Origin: an uncultured Lachnospiraceae bacterium
GTDB taxonomy: Bacteria; Bacillota; Clostridia; Lachnospirales; Lachnospiraceae
Direction of reading: 5' to 3'
NCBI GenBank assembly: GCA_910584325.1
Contig: CAJTZH010000045.1
Span: 1-21,549, forward strand
DNA length: 21,549 bases
In this document: piece after piece, positions 12,991 through 21,309 of the stretch
How positions within the stretch are numbered: position 1 is the first letter of the stretch
Layout: the number at the start of each line of letters is the position of its first letter
Notes under the pieces: model-generated
The model's input: the letters and a program-made list of their open reading frames with translations, nothing else
Told to the model about the DNA's origin: nothing
Databases searched by the model: none
Made by a program: the position numbers and the translations under genes

Positions 12991-13364
12991 AAACAATCAA
13001 TGTAAAGCCGGTTGAGGATATTGCAATCAGGCTCAAAGACAGGACATATACGTGCTCTTTCAATATGCTGACTATGGCATATTTGCAGGAAGAGATTGTC
13101 AAAATAAAAGAAACTATCAGTGAGGTGTCGCCGGCGCATACGGCGGCACTTATTCTATATGCCGGAATCAAAACAAACGAACCTGATTTTACGGTTGAAG
13201 AAGCAAATGCTCTCGCGCTTAATATGTCGCCTGCTCATTATGCGGAGATTATGGGACATTTTAATGAATCAATGCTTACCTCGATGAGCAAGGAACAGGA
13301 TATGGCGGCAAAAAAAATGATAGCTCAGTATTGGAACGATGTGAAGAAATCGACTTCGGAATAG
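12987..13364 (+). CDS. Tail assembly chaperone, short form (gpG-like)
   Basis: The TTG start at 12987 has GGAGGAG 6 bases upstream. The 125-aa protein is alpha-helical with a short beta N-terminus ('IAIRLKDRTYTCSFN', about residues 12-26). It lies between the major tail protein and the tape measure, where gpG/gpGT chaperones are found. Such proteins coat the tape measure during tail assembly. Eight A residues (13310-13317) inside the gene contain an A AAA AAA slippery site in the correct phase. The short form continues to 13364 in frame. Confidence 0.8.
   Translation: MKTINVKPVEDIAIRLKDRTYTCSFNMLTMAYLQEEIVKIKETISEVSPAHTAALILYAGIKTNEPDFTVEEANALALNMSPAHYAEIMGHFNESMLTSMSKEQDMAAKKMIAQYWNDVKKSTSE
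13310..13316 (+). other. -1 ribosomal frameshift slippery site A AAA AAA
   Basis: Codons GCA AAA AAA ATG place a canonical X XXY YYZ heptamer at 13310-13316. After a -1 slip the ribosome continues with AAT at 13316 and meets no stop until 13541-13543. This is the location and direction typical of gpG/gpGT tail chaperones. A weak CTTCG/CGAAG stem lies about 35 bases downstream. Confidence 0.75.
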
Positions 13365-13543
13365 ACGAAGCCTATTATATTTACGTTGAAAAGCTGCATC
13401 ATACTGAGCAGGAATTTTGGAGCAGCAGCTATCGGAAAATATTGTATGTTGTGGAACGGTATGCAAAAGAACTGAACGCTGGATATGAAACATCCAGCGA
13501 CAGCGGTGTGATAACAAGTATGAAAGATATAGCGGGGTGGTGA
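13316..13543 (+). CDS. Tail assembly chaperone, -1 frame extension (gpT-like)
   Basis: This frame is -1 relative to the short chaperone and 75 residues long when joined at the slip site, giving a ~185-aa fusion (110 + 75). It starts with NDSSVLERCEEIDF and contains YYIYVEKLHHTEQEFWSSSY. The Trp/Tyr-rich helical content is typical of gpT-like tails that bind the tape measure and tail tube subunit. A TTG at 13331 could start it separately, but there is no ribosome site there, so expression by frameshift is preferred. Stop TGA at 13541, just before the tape measure ATG at 13546. Confidence 0.7.
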   Translation, partial: NDSSVLERCEEIDFGIDEAYYIYVEKLHHTEQEFWSSSYRKILYVVERYAKELNAGYETSSDSGVITSMKDIAGW

Positions 13544-13545
13544 TT

Positions 13546-15708
13546 ATGGTTTATAAAAAGGTTATTTATCTCGGACTGGATTACAGTGAGTTTGAAAAGG
13601 GTATTAGAAATAGTAATCAAAGGATGAGAGATTTGGATGAAGGATTAAAAAAACTTAATAGTACAACAGAAAGGACAACTACTTCAAAACAAAGATTTCA
13701 GCGTCAGGCAGACCACATAAGCGAGTGTATAAAACAACAAGAAAAAGCTATTGAAGAGGCTGAAGAAAAATATAAGGTACTAATTGAATCAAATAAAACA
13801 ACGGAAGCTAAAGCAAAGGCGGCTGAAAAATCATTAGAAAAACAGCGTATTACATTGCAAAAACTTAAGGAAGCAATGGGTGATATTGATTTCACAAGAG
13901 AGATTACTATATATAATGAAGCCTTGGAGGATTTAAATACACAGTTTGAAAATACTCAGGCAACAATGGAAAATACAGTGAGCGCATCAGAAAAATTAGA
14001 ATGGCAACATAAACATCTGGTGGAACAAATCGGAATACAAATAAAAAAGGTAGAAGCATACAGAAAAGAATACGAGCGATTAGAAGAAACGTATGGAACA
14101 TCAGATTTTACTAAAAACGTTGGCTTGTCATATAGACAAGCAACAACAGAATTAGAAAAAATGAAAAACGCCCTTGACGCTATGGGGAGTCTTGATTTTG
14201 CAAAAAGTATAACCTCTGCCGATGAAAAGCTGGAGAAACTGAATTTAAGGTTACAAATATCTGAATCCGCAATGGGTTCGTATGAAAGCGAGACAAGCAG
14301 ATTACAGAGACAAGTCGAATATTTGTCGGTACAATTTGATGTGCAGAAGAAAAAAGTAGAAGCGTGTAAAAATGAGTACGAAAGATTGAAAAAAGAACTG
14401 GGAAACACAGAGTTTGTTGAAAAAGCAGAGAAAGCATTGCGACAGGAACAATTGGAACTACATAACCTGCAAAATGAGTTGATTCAAACAAAAATCAAGG
14501 CAAATGAAGTAAAAGAGAGTATGACGGCGCTTGGACTGGTGCTTACGTCAATTGCGGCGATGTATTTGAGTACGTCAAAGTCAGTGGCAGAATACGCAGG
14601 GAATATTATAAGGTTGTCAAATGAAACGCATATTTCGACGCAAACGCTTCAAGAATGGGAGTACACATTTGATTCAATCAATGTTTCGATGGATACGGTG
14701 ACAGCCTCAATAAGAAATATGACAAATAACATGCAGACAGCGACGACAGGAAGCAACGAAGCATCAAAAGCGTTTACAAAACTTAGTGTTAAAATTACAG
14801 ATACGCATGGAAAAATGAGAAACTCGGAAGAAGTATTCTATGATGTAATTGACGCGCTCGGCAAGGTGAAGAATGAAACGGAACGTGACCAACTGGCAAT
14901 GGATATTTTCGGAGAATCTGCAAGTGAGCTGGCGGGAGTAATTAGCATTGGTTCGAAAGGATTAGAAGAATATGCGGATAAAGCGCATGAACTCGGACTA
15001 ATTATGTCGGATGAATCATTGGCAGGCGCAGGCGAATACGAAAAGGCATTAAAGGAGTTAAATAATGTCTTTACAACTTTAAAAGAAAATGTGGGAATGT
15101 TTTTGATTCCGATATTAACAGACTTAGTAAATGCAATCGCGTCGATTCCAACGCCTGTACTTAGCTTAATTGTTATAATTTTATCTATTGTAGCGCCGCT
15201 TGTATCAGTATTTTTTGCTGTAAGATCGATTGTGGATTTAGGACATGATATATCTTCCTTTTTTTCAATGGCAGTTAATGGGATGAATAATGTGCATTTT
15301 TGGATTCTTGCCATATCACTTGCATTGGCAGTATTAGCGACGGCAATAGCTGTGGTAATAGGAAAGGGTAATGAACTTAACAATTCCCTAAATTCTGTTG
15401 GTAATTCTCTTAATAATACTATTGGAAACATCGGAACAAACCGTTTTCAACCACGATACAATGCCCGAGGCACGCGCTCGTTTGCAGGCGGCGAAACGTG
15501 GGTTGGCGAGGAAGGACCCGAACTGGTAAATCTTCCGCCGGGCACGCGCATCTATAACAATCAGGAATCCAGACAGATTGCAGGCGGCAACACTTACTAC
15601 ATCAACATGAATATGGATATCACGAAGCTCAAGACGGTAAATGATGTTGTGGAAGCGGTAAGCGGACTGGCAGGTTCTTTGGGAAGCGGAGGGATAATTA
15701 ATGTCTAG
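13546..15708 (+). CDS. Tail tape measure protein
   Basis: ATG 13546 is preferred over GTG 13537 because GGTGGTGAT lies directly in front. The ~720-aa protein starts with 'YLGLDYSEFEKGI' and then has long coiled-coil repeats (about residues 50-320). Hydrophobic segments follow at about 328-344, 530-560 and 583-605. The C-terminus has 'SFAGGETWVGEEGPELVNLP', a motif typical of tape measure ends. It sets tail length and may leave the virion on DNA ejection; its size implies a tail around 100 nm, which is an estimate from roughly 1.5 angstrom per residue. The coiled-coil part is A+T-richer than the flanking genes. Confidence 0.9.
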   Translation: MVYKKVIYLGLDYSEFEKGIRNSNQRMRDLDEGLKKLNSTTERTTTSKQRFQRQADHISECIKQQEKAIEEAEEKYKVLIESNKTTEAKAKAAEKSLEKQRITLQKLKEAMGDIDFTREITIYNEALEDLNTQFENTQATMENTVSASEKLEWQHKHLVEQIGIQIKKVEAYRKEYERLEETYGTSDFTKNVGLSYRQATTELEKMKNALDAMGSLDFAKSITSADEKLEKLNLRLQISESAMGSYESETSRLQRQVEYLSVQFDVQKKKVEACKNEYERLKKELGNTEFVEKAEKALRQEQLELHNLQNELIQTKIKANEVKESMTALGLVLTSIAAMYLSTSKSVAEYAGNIIRLSNETHISTQTLQEWEYTFDSINVSMDTVTASIRNMTNNMQTATTGSNEASKAFTKLSVKITDTHGKMRNSEEVFYDVIDALGKVKNETERDQLAMDIFGESASELAGVISIGSKGLEEYADKAHELGLIMSDESLAGAGEYEKALKELNNVFTTLKENVGMFLIPILTDLVNAIASIPTPVLSLIVIILSIVAPLVSVFFAVRSIVDLGHDISSFFSMAVNGMNNVHFWILAISLALAVLATAIAVVIGKGNELNNSLNSVGNSLNNTIGNIGTNRFQPRYNARGTRSFAGGETWVGEEGPELVNLPPGTRIYNNQESRQIAGGNTYYINMNMDITKLKTVNDVVEAVSGLAGSLGSGGIINV
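13693..14515 (+). repeat. Tape measure coiled-coil repeats, 306-bp period
   Basis: Three related units occur. MGDIDF (DNA at 13876) and MGSLDF (14182) are 306 bp apart. VEAYRKEYERLEE (14053 region) and VEACKNEYERLKKE (14359 region) are also 306 bp apart, and the unit fronts LEWQ (13996) and LQRQ (14302) again 306. The first unit is slightly shorter and diverged and the third is incomplete. Period 102 residues, with protein-level similarity higher than DNA-level. Confidence 0.7.
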
Positions 15709-17749
15709 TGTCGTTATTAATTTACACGGTGATACATATATACACACCCGAAATATGGATACCAATTACAGCAGCGCCGACAGATTAAAATACGGTAATG
15801 ATAATAATGGAATTAGTAACGCTGTATTATTATTCCGTATCGAACCAAGCCTGATGTTATACCACAAGGTTATCAAAAGCGTCACTTTGAAATTCAGAGT
15901 GGCGTCAAAACAGTCTTATAACAATGGTAACATCAGCGACACCTCAGTTATGATGGGTGAGGTTATTGTATATGAAGGCGCGCAGGAAGATTATATTAAT
16001 CAAATCACGCAGAGAAATTCATCTGGGTATCTCACCGGACTAAAAGCGACTACAAGGATAGAACGGCTAAGCGTTAATAATGGGGAATATGCTTCCGTAA
16101 ATATCGGAACAGGTAATTATGATTGGAATAACGGCTGGCTGACAGTAGTTATTAAAGGATGGACAACAGCTAACAACTATTATTACGGAGAACTGTACGC
16201 GAATGACGCCAGCCTGATTGTCGAATACGAAGCCAGAATACCGACACTGACATTAACAGAGCCGGAGAGTAGCACAATCAATAATGCAAATCCGTTCAGT
16301 GTAAACTGGGAGTATGCGTGTGAAGCGGGACTTACACAAAAGAGTTATGAAATCGGGTGGTCTTCGAATGGCGGCGTAAGCTGGAATACAACAACGGCGG
16401 CTTCTGACCAGACAGTTCATGAGTATCCTGCCAATACATTTCCGGGAGGAAATATAAAATTAAGGCTCCGGGTAACGAATATAGATAATCAGGTAAGCGC
16501 GTATGCGGTGATGGATATTTTCGTTACAGATAATGTTCCGTCCGTTACTGCGTCATACCCGAACGGAGTCAACTTAAATAATTCATCCAAGAGCATTTTT
16601 ACATGGGATTTTGCAGAAGAGGTTTTGGTCGGACAGAAATCATATGAAATCGGGTGGTCATCTGACGGCGGTGCGAACTGGCATACGGTAACGGTTGCCG
16701 CAGACAGACATTATCATGAATATCCTGCCAATACATTCCCGGTGGGAAGTATCCGCTGGCGTATTCGTGCGACAAACAACTATAACAAGATAAGCGGGTA
16801 TTCTTATGCCGAATTTACAGCGATTGGTCAGACGGCAGCGCCTGTTATTGTTTCGGTCAGCCGGGATGCCATACCGACAGTGTCATGGACTGCACAGTAT
16901 CAGGATTGTTTCGAACTGCGTATCCGGCAGGGCGGAAAGATAATCTATGAAAGCGGTCTGACGCCCGGAAGTACTGTCAGAAGTTTCCACTGTAACGTGA
17001 TGCTTGCCGACGGGGTGTATTCCGTGGAAATCCGCATGGTCAATACATACGGGTACTATACGGAATGGAATACATACAGTTATGTTCTGGGAACGGCAAA
17101 GCCGCAGGCGGCGCAGGTTTCGGAAGTTAGTATACAGAACGGTTTTGGCGTGAAAATCAGCGGGGTTGTGCCGGCAGGCTTAAAAGCGTATGTTGTGCGC
17201 AAAAATACCAAAACGAACGAAGCGGTTATTATCGGGGCATACAACGGGGAATTTTATGATTACACGGTTCCGTTGAATCAGGAGTATTTTTATACAATCC
17301 GTACATATAACGCGGCAGTTTTGGGCGGGTACACGGACGGAGCGTGGAAGCGTGTTTTTATCGAAGCGGACGGCATGGTTCTTCATGATGCCGCGGATAT
17401 GAAAAACTTTATCCATGCACATTTCAGCGAAGATACGTTGTTTCAGATTGATGGAACGGACACATACGCAAAAACGTTTCACAATGTCATCGGGAGGAAG
17501 TACCCTGTTAAGGAGCGGATGGACTGGATGACGTCGCAGAGGGAAGCTGCGGTATGGCTGTCTGACGAGGCGTATGAGCGGATACGCGATATCAGCCTTA
17601 CAGCCGGGAATGTATATTATCGGGCGGAAAAGGAAGCGTTTTTGTGCGACATGGAAATACAGCTTACGGGGCGGTATGTCGGCGGCGGAAAGTTTGTGAA
17701 GATTTCCCTGAACAGGCTGGACGAGAGTACGGAGGTAAACTTGTTATGA
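15701..17749 (+). CDS. Large distal tail protein with Ig/FnIII-like domains
   Basis: This 682-aa protein overlaps the tape measure end by 8 bases and has a GGAGGG ribosome site. The N-terminal ~180 residues form a beta-rich domain ('HGDTYIHTRNMDTNYSSADR' at the front, and 'LLFRIEP' about residues 43-49), like the DNRLRE domain of cell-surface and carbohydrate-binding proteins. Two Ig/FnIII-like repeats of 99 residues follow (about 183-281 and 282-380). Two more diverged FnIII-like domains come next (about 382-460 and 468-552) and a C-terminal mixed region. Position between tape measure and hub suggests the distal tail role, with adhesive decorations. Confidence 0.7.
   Translation: MSSVVINLHGDTYIHTRNMDTNYSSADRLKYGNDNNGISNAVLLFRIEPSLMLYHKVIKSVTLKFRVASKQSYNNGNISDTSVMMGEVIVYEGAQEDYINQITQRNSSGYLTGLKATTRIERLSVNNGEYASVNIGTGNYDWNNGWLTVVIKGWTTANNYYYGELYANDASLIVEYEARIPTLTLTEPESSTINNANPFSVNWEYACEAGLTQKSYEIGWSSNGGVSWNTTTAASDQTVHEYPANTFPGGNIKLRLRVTNIDNQVSAYAVMDIFVTDNVPSVTASYPNGVNLNNSSKSIFTWDFAEEVLVGQKSYEIGWSSDGGANWHTVTVAADRHYHEYPANTFPVGSIRWRIRATNNYNKISGYSYAEFTAIGQTAAPVIVSVSRDAIPTVSWTAQYQDCFELRIRQGGKIIYESGLTPGSTVRSFHCNVMLADGVYSVEIRMVNTYGYYTEWNTYSYVLGTAKPQAAQVSEVSIQNGFGVKISGVVPAGLKAYVVRKNTKTNEAVIIGAYNGEFYDYTVPLNQEYFYTIRTYNAAVLGGYTDGAWKRVFIEADGMVLHDAADMKNFIHAHFSEDTLFQIDGTDTYAKTFHNVIGRKYPVKERMDWMTSQREAAVWLSDEAYERIRDISLTAGNVYYRAEKEAFLCDMEIQLTGRYVGGGKFVKISLNRLDESTEVNLL
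16247..16840 (+). repeat. Tandem Ig-like domain duplication, 297-bp unit
   Basis: TATGAAATCGGGTGGTC occurs at 16346 and 16643, and TATCCTGCCAATACATT at 16434 and 16731, both 297 bp (99 residues) apart. The protein blocks 'YEIGWSS-GG--W' and 'HEYPANTFP-G' are kept. High DNA identity in places shows a fairly recent in-frame duplication. Confidence 0.8.
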
Positions 17750-18846
17750 ACATAGCGGCGGGCGGTTACACGGAAACGGAATTGTTAAAACATTTGTTTT
17801 CACACAACAGGAGCGTGTGGTATGAATATACCATTGCGGATATAAATGACAGGACAATCGGAAAACTGGATATTGAATCAGGGAAGGTTTCTTTTGACTC
17901 CCGGCGCGAAATCATGCGGACATTTAGCGCAAGCGCGAAGAAATCGGAATTGATGGACATCAACAAGATGGACGAGCGTATTGTTCCGTGGATGTGTCTG
18001 AAATTAAATAACGGCGACGTTATCAAGTGGGCGCTTGGCAGGTTTATTGTGCAGCCGTCAAAAAGTTGCGAGCGGGCGGTTTCAACAATCAGCATAAACG
18101 GCTATGATTTGAGTAAAATTGCGTATGACGACAAGGTGGACGGACGGTATTATGTGCCGGCGGGAAGCGTTTATACCTCGGCGGTCGCACAGCTTCTAGG
18201 CGGTCTTTACAACAACCTGAATGTGGAGTTTCTGCCGAAAACGAAACAGGCAGACCAAGAGTGGGAAATTGGGACGAGCAAACTCACGATTGCGAATGAG
18301 CTGCTTCGCAGCATTAATTATAATCCGTTTTATTTTAACGAATACGGCAATGGCATCATCGAAGAGTATGTCAATCCGGCGAACAGACCGGTGGAGCTGT
18401 CGTATTCTACGGTGAAAAACAGCATTTTCCTCGACAGTGTGGAGGTTGAGACGAACCGGTTCGACATTCCGAATAAGTTTATCCGCTACACGGAAAATGT
18501 GGATTCCCGGTATCTGATAAGTATTTACGAGAACAATGACGTCAACAGTCCGTTCAGCATTGTAAACCGCGGAAGAATGATTGTGGACGCGGAAATGGTC
18601 AATGACATTGCGACGCAGGCGGATTTGGACAGTTATACCATAAGAGCCGCCTTGTCAAAAATGCAGGGAGCGGAAGTTTTGACATTTCGCTCTTTAAATA
18701 TGCCCGGACACGGATATCAGACCAGTTTGTATGTGGAATGTGATTTGTATGATATCAATAACAAATATGTTGAGACATCATGGGAAATGGAATTAAAAAC
18801 GGGCGGAACAATGAGACATGTATGTGAAAGGGTATTGAGTATATGA
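17746..18846 (+). CDS. Tail hub protein (DUF5048/gp27-like)
   Basis: The start is ATG 17746 (366 aa), overlapping the previous stop (ATGA) with GGAGG at 17731-17735; the longer frame to 17644 lies within the upstream gene. The protein has a front strand region 'VWYEYTIADINDRTIGKLD' (about residues 25-43). Later blocks are 'ISINGYDLSKIAYDD' (about 115-129) and 'RPVELSYSTVKNSIFLDSVE' (about 215-234), typical of the gp27/gpD-like hub domains of Firmicutes tails. It forms the baseplate centre, where the tube meets the tailspike. The end overlaps the tailspike start (ATGA). Confidence 0.7.
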   Translation: MNIAAGGYTETELLKHLFSHNRSVWYEYTIADINDRTIGKLDIESGKVSFDSRREIMRTFSASAKKSELMDINKMDERIVPWMCLKLNNGDVIKWALGRFIVQPSKSCERAVSTISINGYDLSKIAYDDKVDGRYYVPAGSVYTSAVAQLLGGLYNNLNVEFLPKTKQADQEWEIGTSKLTIANELLRSINYNPFYFNEYGNGIIEEYVNPANRPVELSYSTVKNSIFLDSVEVETNRFDIPNKFIRYTENVDSRYLISIYENNDVNSPFSIVNRGRMIVDAEMVNDIATQADLDSYTIRAALSKMQGAEVLTFRSLNMPGHGYQTSLYVECDLYDINNKYVETSWEMELKTGGTMRHVCERVLSI

Positions 18847-20699
18847 GTATTGCGAGCAATGAATTGTATAAAACGATATCAAATACCGGCAGGAACGGGA
18901 AGAAGCAGATACGGCTTGCAACGGTGGCTTCCATTAACAACAATCAAATCTATCTGAAGTTTTACGGCGAAAATGAAGTCAGTCCCAAACCGTACAAAAG
19001 GCTTGCCTCTTACACTCCCTATGAAGGGGATGTAGTGGCGGTTCAAAATATCAACGGCTCCTATGTGATTATCGGAGAAATTGTGTCCGGGAGCGGGATT
19101 AATTATGGAGAAGGCATCGACATTGTAAATGAGGTCGCCGCAAAGCTCTCATCTGTATCGGGAACCGTCAATATTGTCCAGTACGGGGCAAAGGGCGACG
19201 GCGTAACGAATGATACGAATGCCATAAAAACCGCGATAGATTATGTGAAACGGAAAGGAGGTATTTTATATTTTCCGCCCGGTGAATACATTTTCAGCGA
19301 ACGGCTCCTGATAGACCTTCCAATTAAGATTACCGGCGCGTCCATTGAACAGACGACGCTGCATTTTATCGGAGGCAGACAGGCGGCATCCACATCACCC
19401 TATGATTCAGAATGGTGGGAAGAGAGCGACGCGGCGATTCTGGTTTTGTCGGATGATGTGACATTTGAGAATTTCCGGCTTTACGGCGTGTATGATTGGT
19501 CGAATACATATTATAACGGCATATCGGCTCACTGGATAGTGCAGAACGCGAACGGACTGCGGTACCAGGGCGCCGAACGGTTCCGTATGACAAACGTAAA
19601 AGTAATGGGTTTCCGCAACAATGTGTATATTTACGGCGGATGGGAGAGGTACTTTGTAAATTGTATTTTCTGGGATGCGACGGATTCAGGCATTAAATAT
19701 ACGGCATTACAGCGCGAATTGGTCGGCATGTGGTCAAACAGCGGTGATTTAATTATGGCGTGCAGTTTTGTCAATAACCATGTGGCGGGATTTTACGCAG
19801 AAGCTACATTTCAGACAAGTCTTTATAACTGCGTGTTCGAGTATAACCAGCGTGCGATTATCGCGGATAACTGCGTCAACATGATGTTTATCAACTGCTG
19901 GAACGAGGCGAACCTTGATAAAATCGTGGTGAAGGGGACTGCGAAGTTTGACGGTGGCTACAATATAACCAGAAGCACGGTGGACCATGACGGAACAGGA
20001 CATGTGATTATGCAGATGAACTCGGACACGACAATTATGCAGGGCACGAATATTGTGTTCCGGCAACAGAACGGCATCATCATCAAAGGCGTGCATCTGG
20101 GTGAGGAACTCACCAATATATTGGAGAATCCTGCATTTGGGAAGGAGTCCGGCGGTGTATTTCTGGTGCCGAGCCTTGAAAGCTGGGAGAAGTATCCGGC
20201 ATGGGCGATGGACATTTCAACAGATGTAACCTGCAACGGCGCGTATTCCATTGCTTACAACATTACCGGAAGAACAGATAATCCCGAATTTTGTTTACAC
20301 CAGACAATCGAAGGACTGTCTCCCGGTGAGTATAACATTGAATGTGATATTATGGCGCCCGACAGGTTCAGTGTCGACAAAGGTTTCGTGCTGGCCGCTT
20401 CCTATAAGAACGGTAACGGTGTCGGTATCGGGTGGAATACATATACATACGATATTATCGGAAACAATGCGTGGGAGCGCGTCACATTTAAGATTACGCT
20501 TCCTGAAGACTGTACCAGTGTGCAGGTGAAATTCGGACCGAAGAACAACGGCATCTGCTATATGGCAAATCCGGTGATGAGCGCTACAGACGCGGCGGTT
20601 GCCAATAACGTCTATATCAGAAAAAGCGGTTCCAATTCAAAGGAACTGATGATTTATGATATTAATAACGCATTGCTTGGAAAACTTACCATGCAGTAG
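18843..20699 (+). CDS. Tailspike: OB-like baseplate domain, pectate-lyase beta-helix, CBM-like domain
   Basis: This 618-aa protein has three parts. Residues 22-81 are an OB-like module ('QIRLATVASINNNQIYLKFY' then 'YEGDVVAVQNINGSYVIIG'), as in gp5/baseplate hub proteins that anchor to the tail. From residue 108 the sequence 'VNIVQYGAKGDGVTNDTNAI' starts a Pectate_lyase_3-type right-handed beta helix to about 400, the fold of tailspike enzymes that cut host surface polysaccharide. From about 424 to 575 is a beta-sandwich like CBM4_9 ('ENPAFG' start, 'SIAYNITGR' and 'GEYNIECDI' strands). The tail end (575-618) is a small capping region. No catalytic residues can be named with confidence. It should decide receptor binding or capsule degradation. 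Confidence 0.85.
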   Translation: MSIASNELYKTISNTGRNGKKQIRLATVASINNNQIYLKFYGENEVSPKPYKRLASYTPYEGDVVAVQNINGSYVIIGEIVSGSGINYGEGIDIVNEVAAKLSSVSGTVNIVQYGAKGDGVTNDTNAIKTAIDYVKRKGGILYFPPGEYIFSERLLIDLPIKITGASIEQTTLHFIGGRQAASTSPYDSEWWEESDAAILVLSDDVTFENFRLYGVYDWSNTYYNGISAHWIVQNANGLRYQGAERFRMTNVKVMGFRNNVYIYGGWERYFVNCIFWDATDSGIKYTALQRELVGMWSNSGDLIMACSFVNNHVAGFYAEATFQTSLYNCVFEYNQRAIIADNCVNMMFINCWNEANLDKIVVKGTAKFDGGYNITRSTVDHDGTGHVIMQMNSDTTIMQGTNIVFRQQNGIIIKGVHLGEELTNILENPAFGKESGGVFLVPSLESWEKYPAWAMDISTDVTCNGAYSIAYNITGRTDNPEFCLHQTIEGLSPGEYNIECDIMAPDRFSVDKGFVLAASYKNGNGVGIGWNTYTYDIIGNNAWERVTFKITLPEDCTSVQVKFGPKNNGICYMANPVMSATDAAVANNVYIRKSGSNSKELMIYDINNALLGKLTMQ

Positions 20700-20727
20700 A
20701 GCCATCTTTGACAGGATGGCTTTTGTT
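20700..20727 (+). terminator. Terminator after the tailspike gene
   Basis: AGCCATC (20700-20706) pairs with GATGGCT (20715-20721) around an 8-base loop, followed by TTTTGTT. The stem begins at the last base of the tailspike stop codon. It separates morphogenesis and lysis genes; some read-through is needed for lysis unless another promoter exists. Confidence 0.7.
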
Positions 20728-20749
20728 ATATAAAGAAGGAGGAATTATT

Positions 20750-21001
20750 TTGGAAACAATCGCAGGCATTTTAATCAGTTCCGGCGTGACACTGCTGGTC
20801 TGCATTATTAATAACCACTATCAGGCAAACGCTACAAGAACCCTTATGGAATATAAACTGGAACAGCTTACAAACAGGGTGGACAAGCATAACGAAGTCA
20901 TTGAGCGAACATATAATCTGGAACAGGACGTCGCGTTAATTAATGAGAAGATAGCAGTGGCAAATCACAGAATCGCGGATTTGGAGAGAGGGGAAACATG
21001 A
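20750..21001 (+). CDS. Membrane-anchored coiled-coil protein of the lysis module
   Basis: The TTG start at 20750 has GGAGGAATT directly upstream (frame from 20708 rejected, since it would run through the terminator). The 83-aa protein has an N-terminal membrane helix (residues 3-20, 'TIAGILISSGVTLLVCIIN') then a helical charged region 'YKLEQLTNRVDKHNEVIERT' (about 34-53) and a second helix, ending DLERGET. This matches a very common small protein placed just before holins in Clostridia prophages; it recalls XhlA-like proteins except that the membrane helix is at the front. It overlaps the next gene by 4 bases (ATGA). Confidence 0.7.
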   Translation: METIAGILISSGVTLLVCIINNHYQANATRTLMEYKLEQLTNRVDKHNEVIERTYNLEQDVALINEKIAVANHRIADLERGET

Positions 21002-21309
21002 GCAAACAAAAAAGCGCAAAACCAAAGAAACCAAAGTTACAGATGAGCAAGGTATTGACGGCATTGATTCTGTTTGTCGCCCTGATTGACTTACAACTTA
21101 GTTACATACTGGCGTTTATGGGTAAGGAGATTGCTGAAACGCTTTCTGTTGCAATTGTTACGGAAATAGTTGCCGTGATACTCGGATATTTTATCAAGTC
21201 GTTCAACGAGACGCGGGAAGAAAAGAGGATGAAACTTGAGAACGCAAAATTTGAAAATGAAAAGACAGAGAGGGACGGGAACGTTCCGGAAAGAGAGGAA
21301 AATCTATGA
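20998..21309 (+). CDS. Small two-helix membrane protein, lysis module
   Basis: This 103-aa protein has a basic front (K/P-rich, residues 3-18), then two membrane helices (about 19-41 and 48-67) with a short turn containing GKEIAET. A highly charged coiled tail follows (about residues 68-103, with EE/KR/EN repeats). It might be a holin accessory or antiholin-like protein, by position and topology only. It overlaps both neighbours by 4 bases, so the three lysis-region genes are translated as a coupled unit. Confidence 0.6.
   Translation: MSKQKSAKPKKPKLQMSKVLTALILFVALIDLQLSYILAFMGKEIAETLSVAIVTEIVAVILGYFIKSFNETREEKRMKLENAKFENEKTERDGNVPEREENL

Noticed and set aside
13331..13543. Independent 70-aa gene from TTG 13331
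   Set aside because: No ribosome site, and the frame and position match a -1 frameshift product of the tail chaperone.
17644..17745. Longer front for the tail hub protein
   Set aside because: Arginine-rich shadow of the upstream gene; ATG 17746 has GGAGG and an ATGA overlap.
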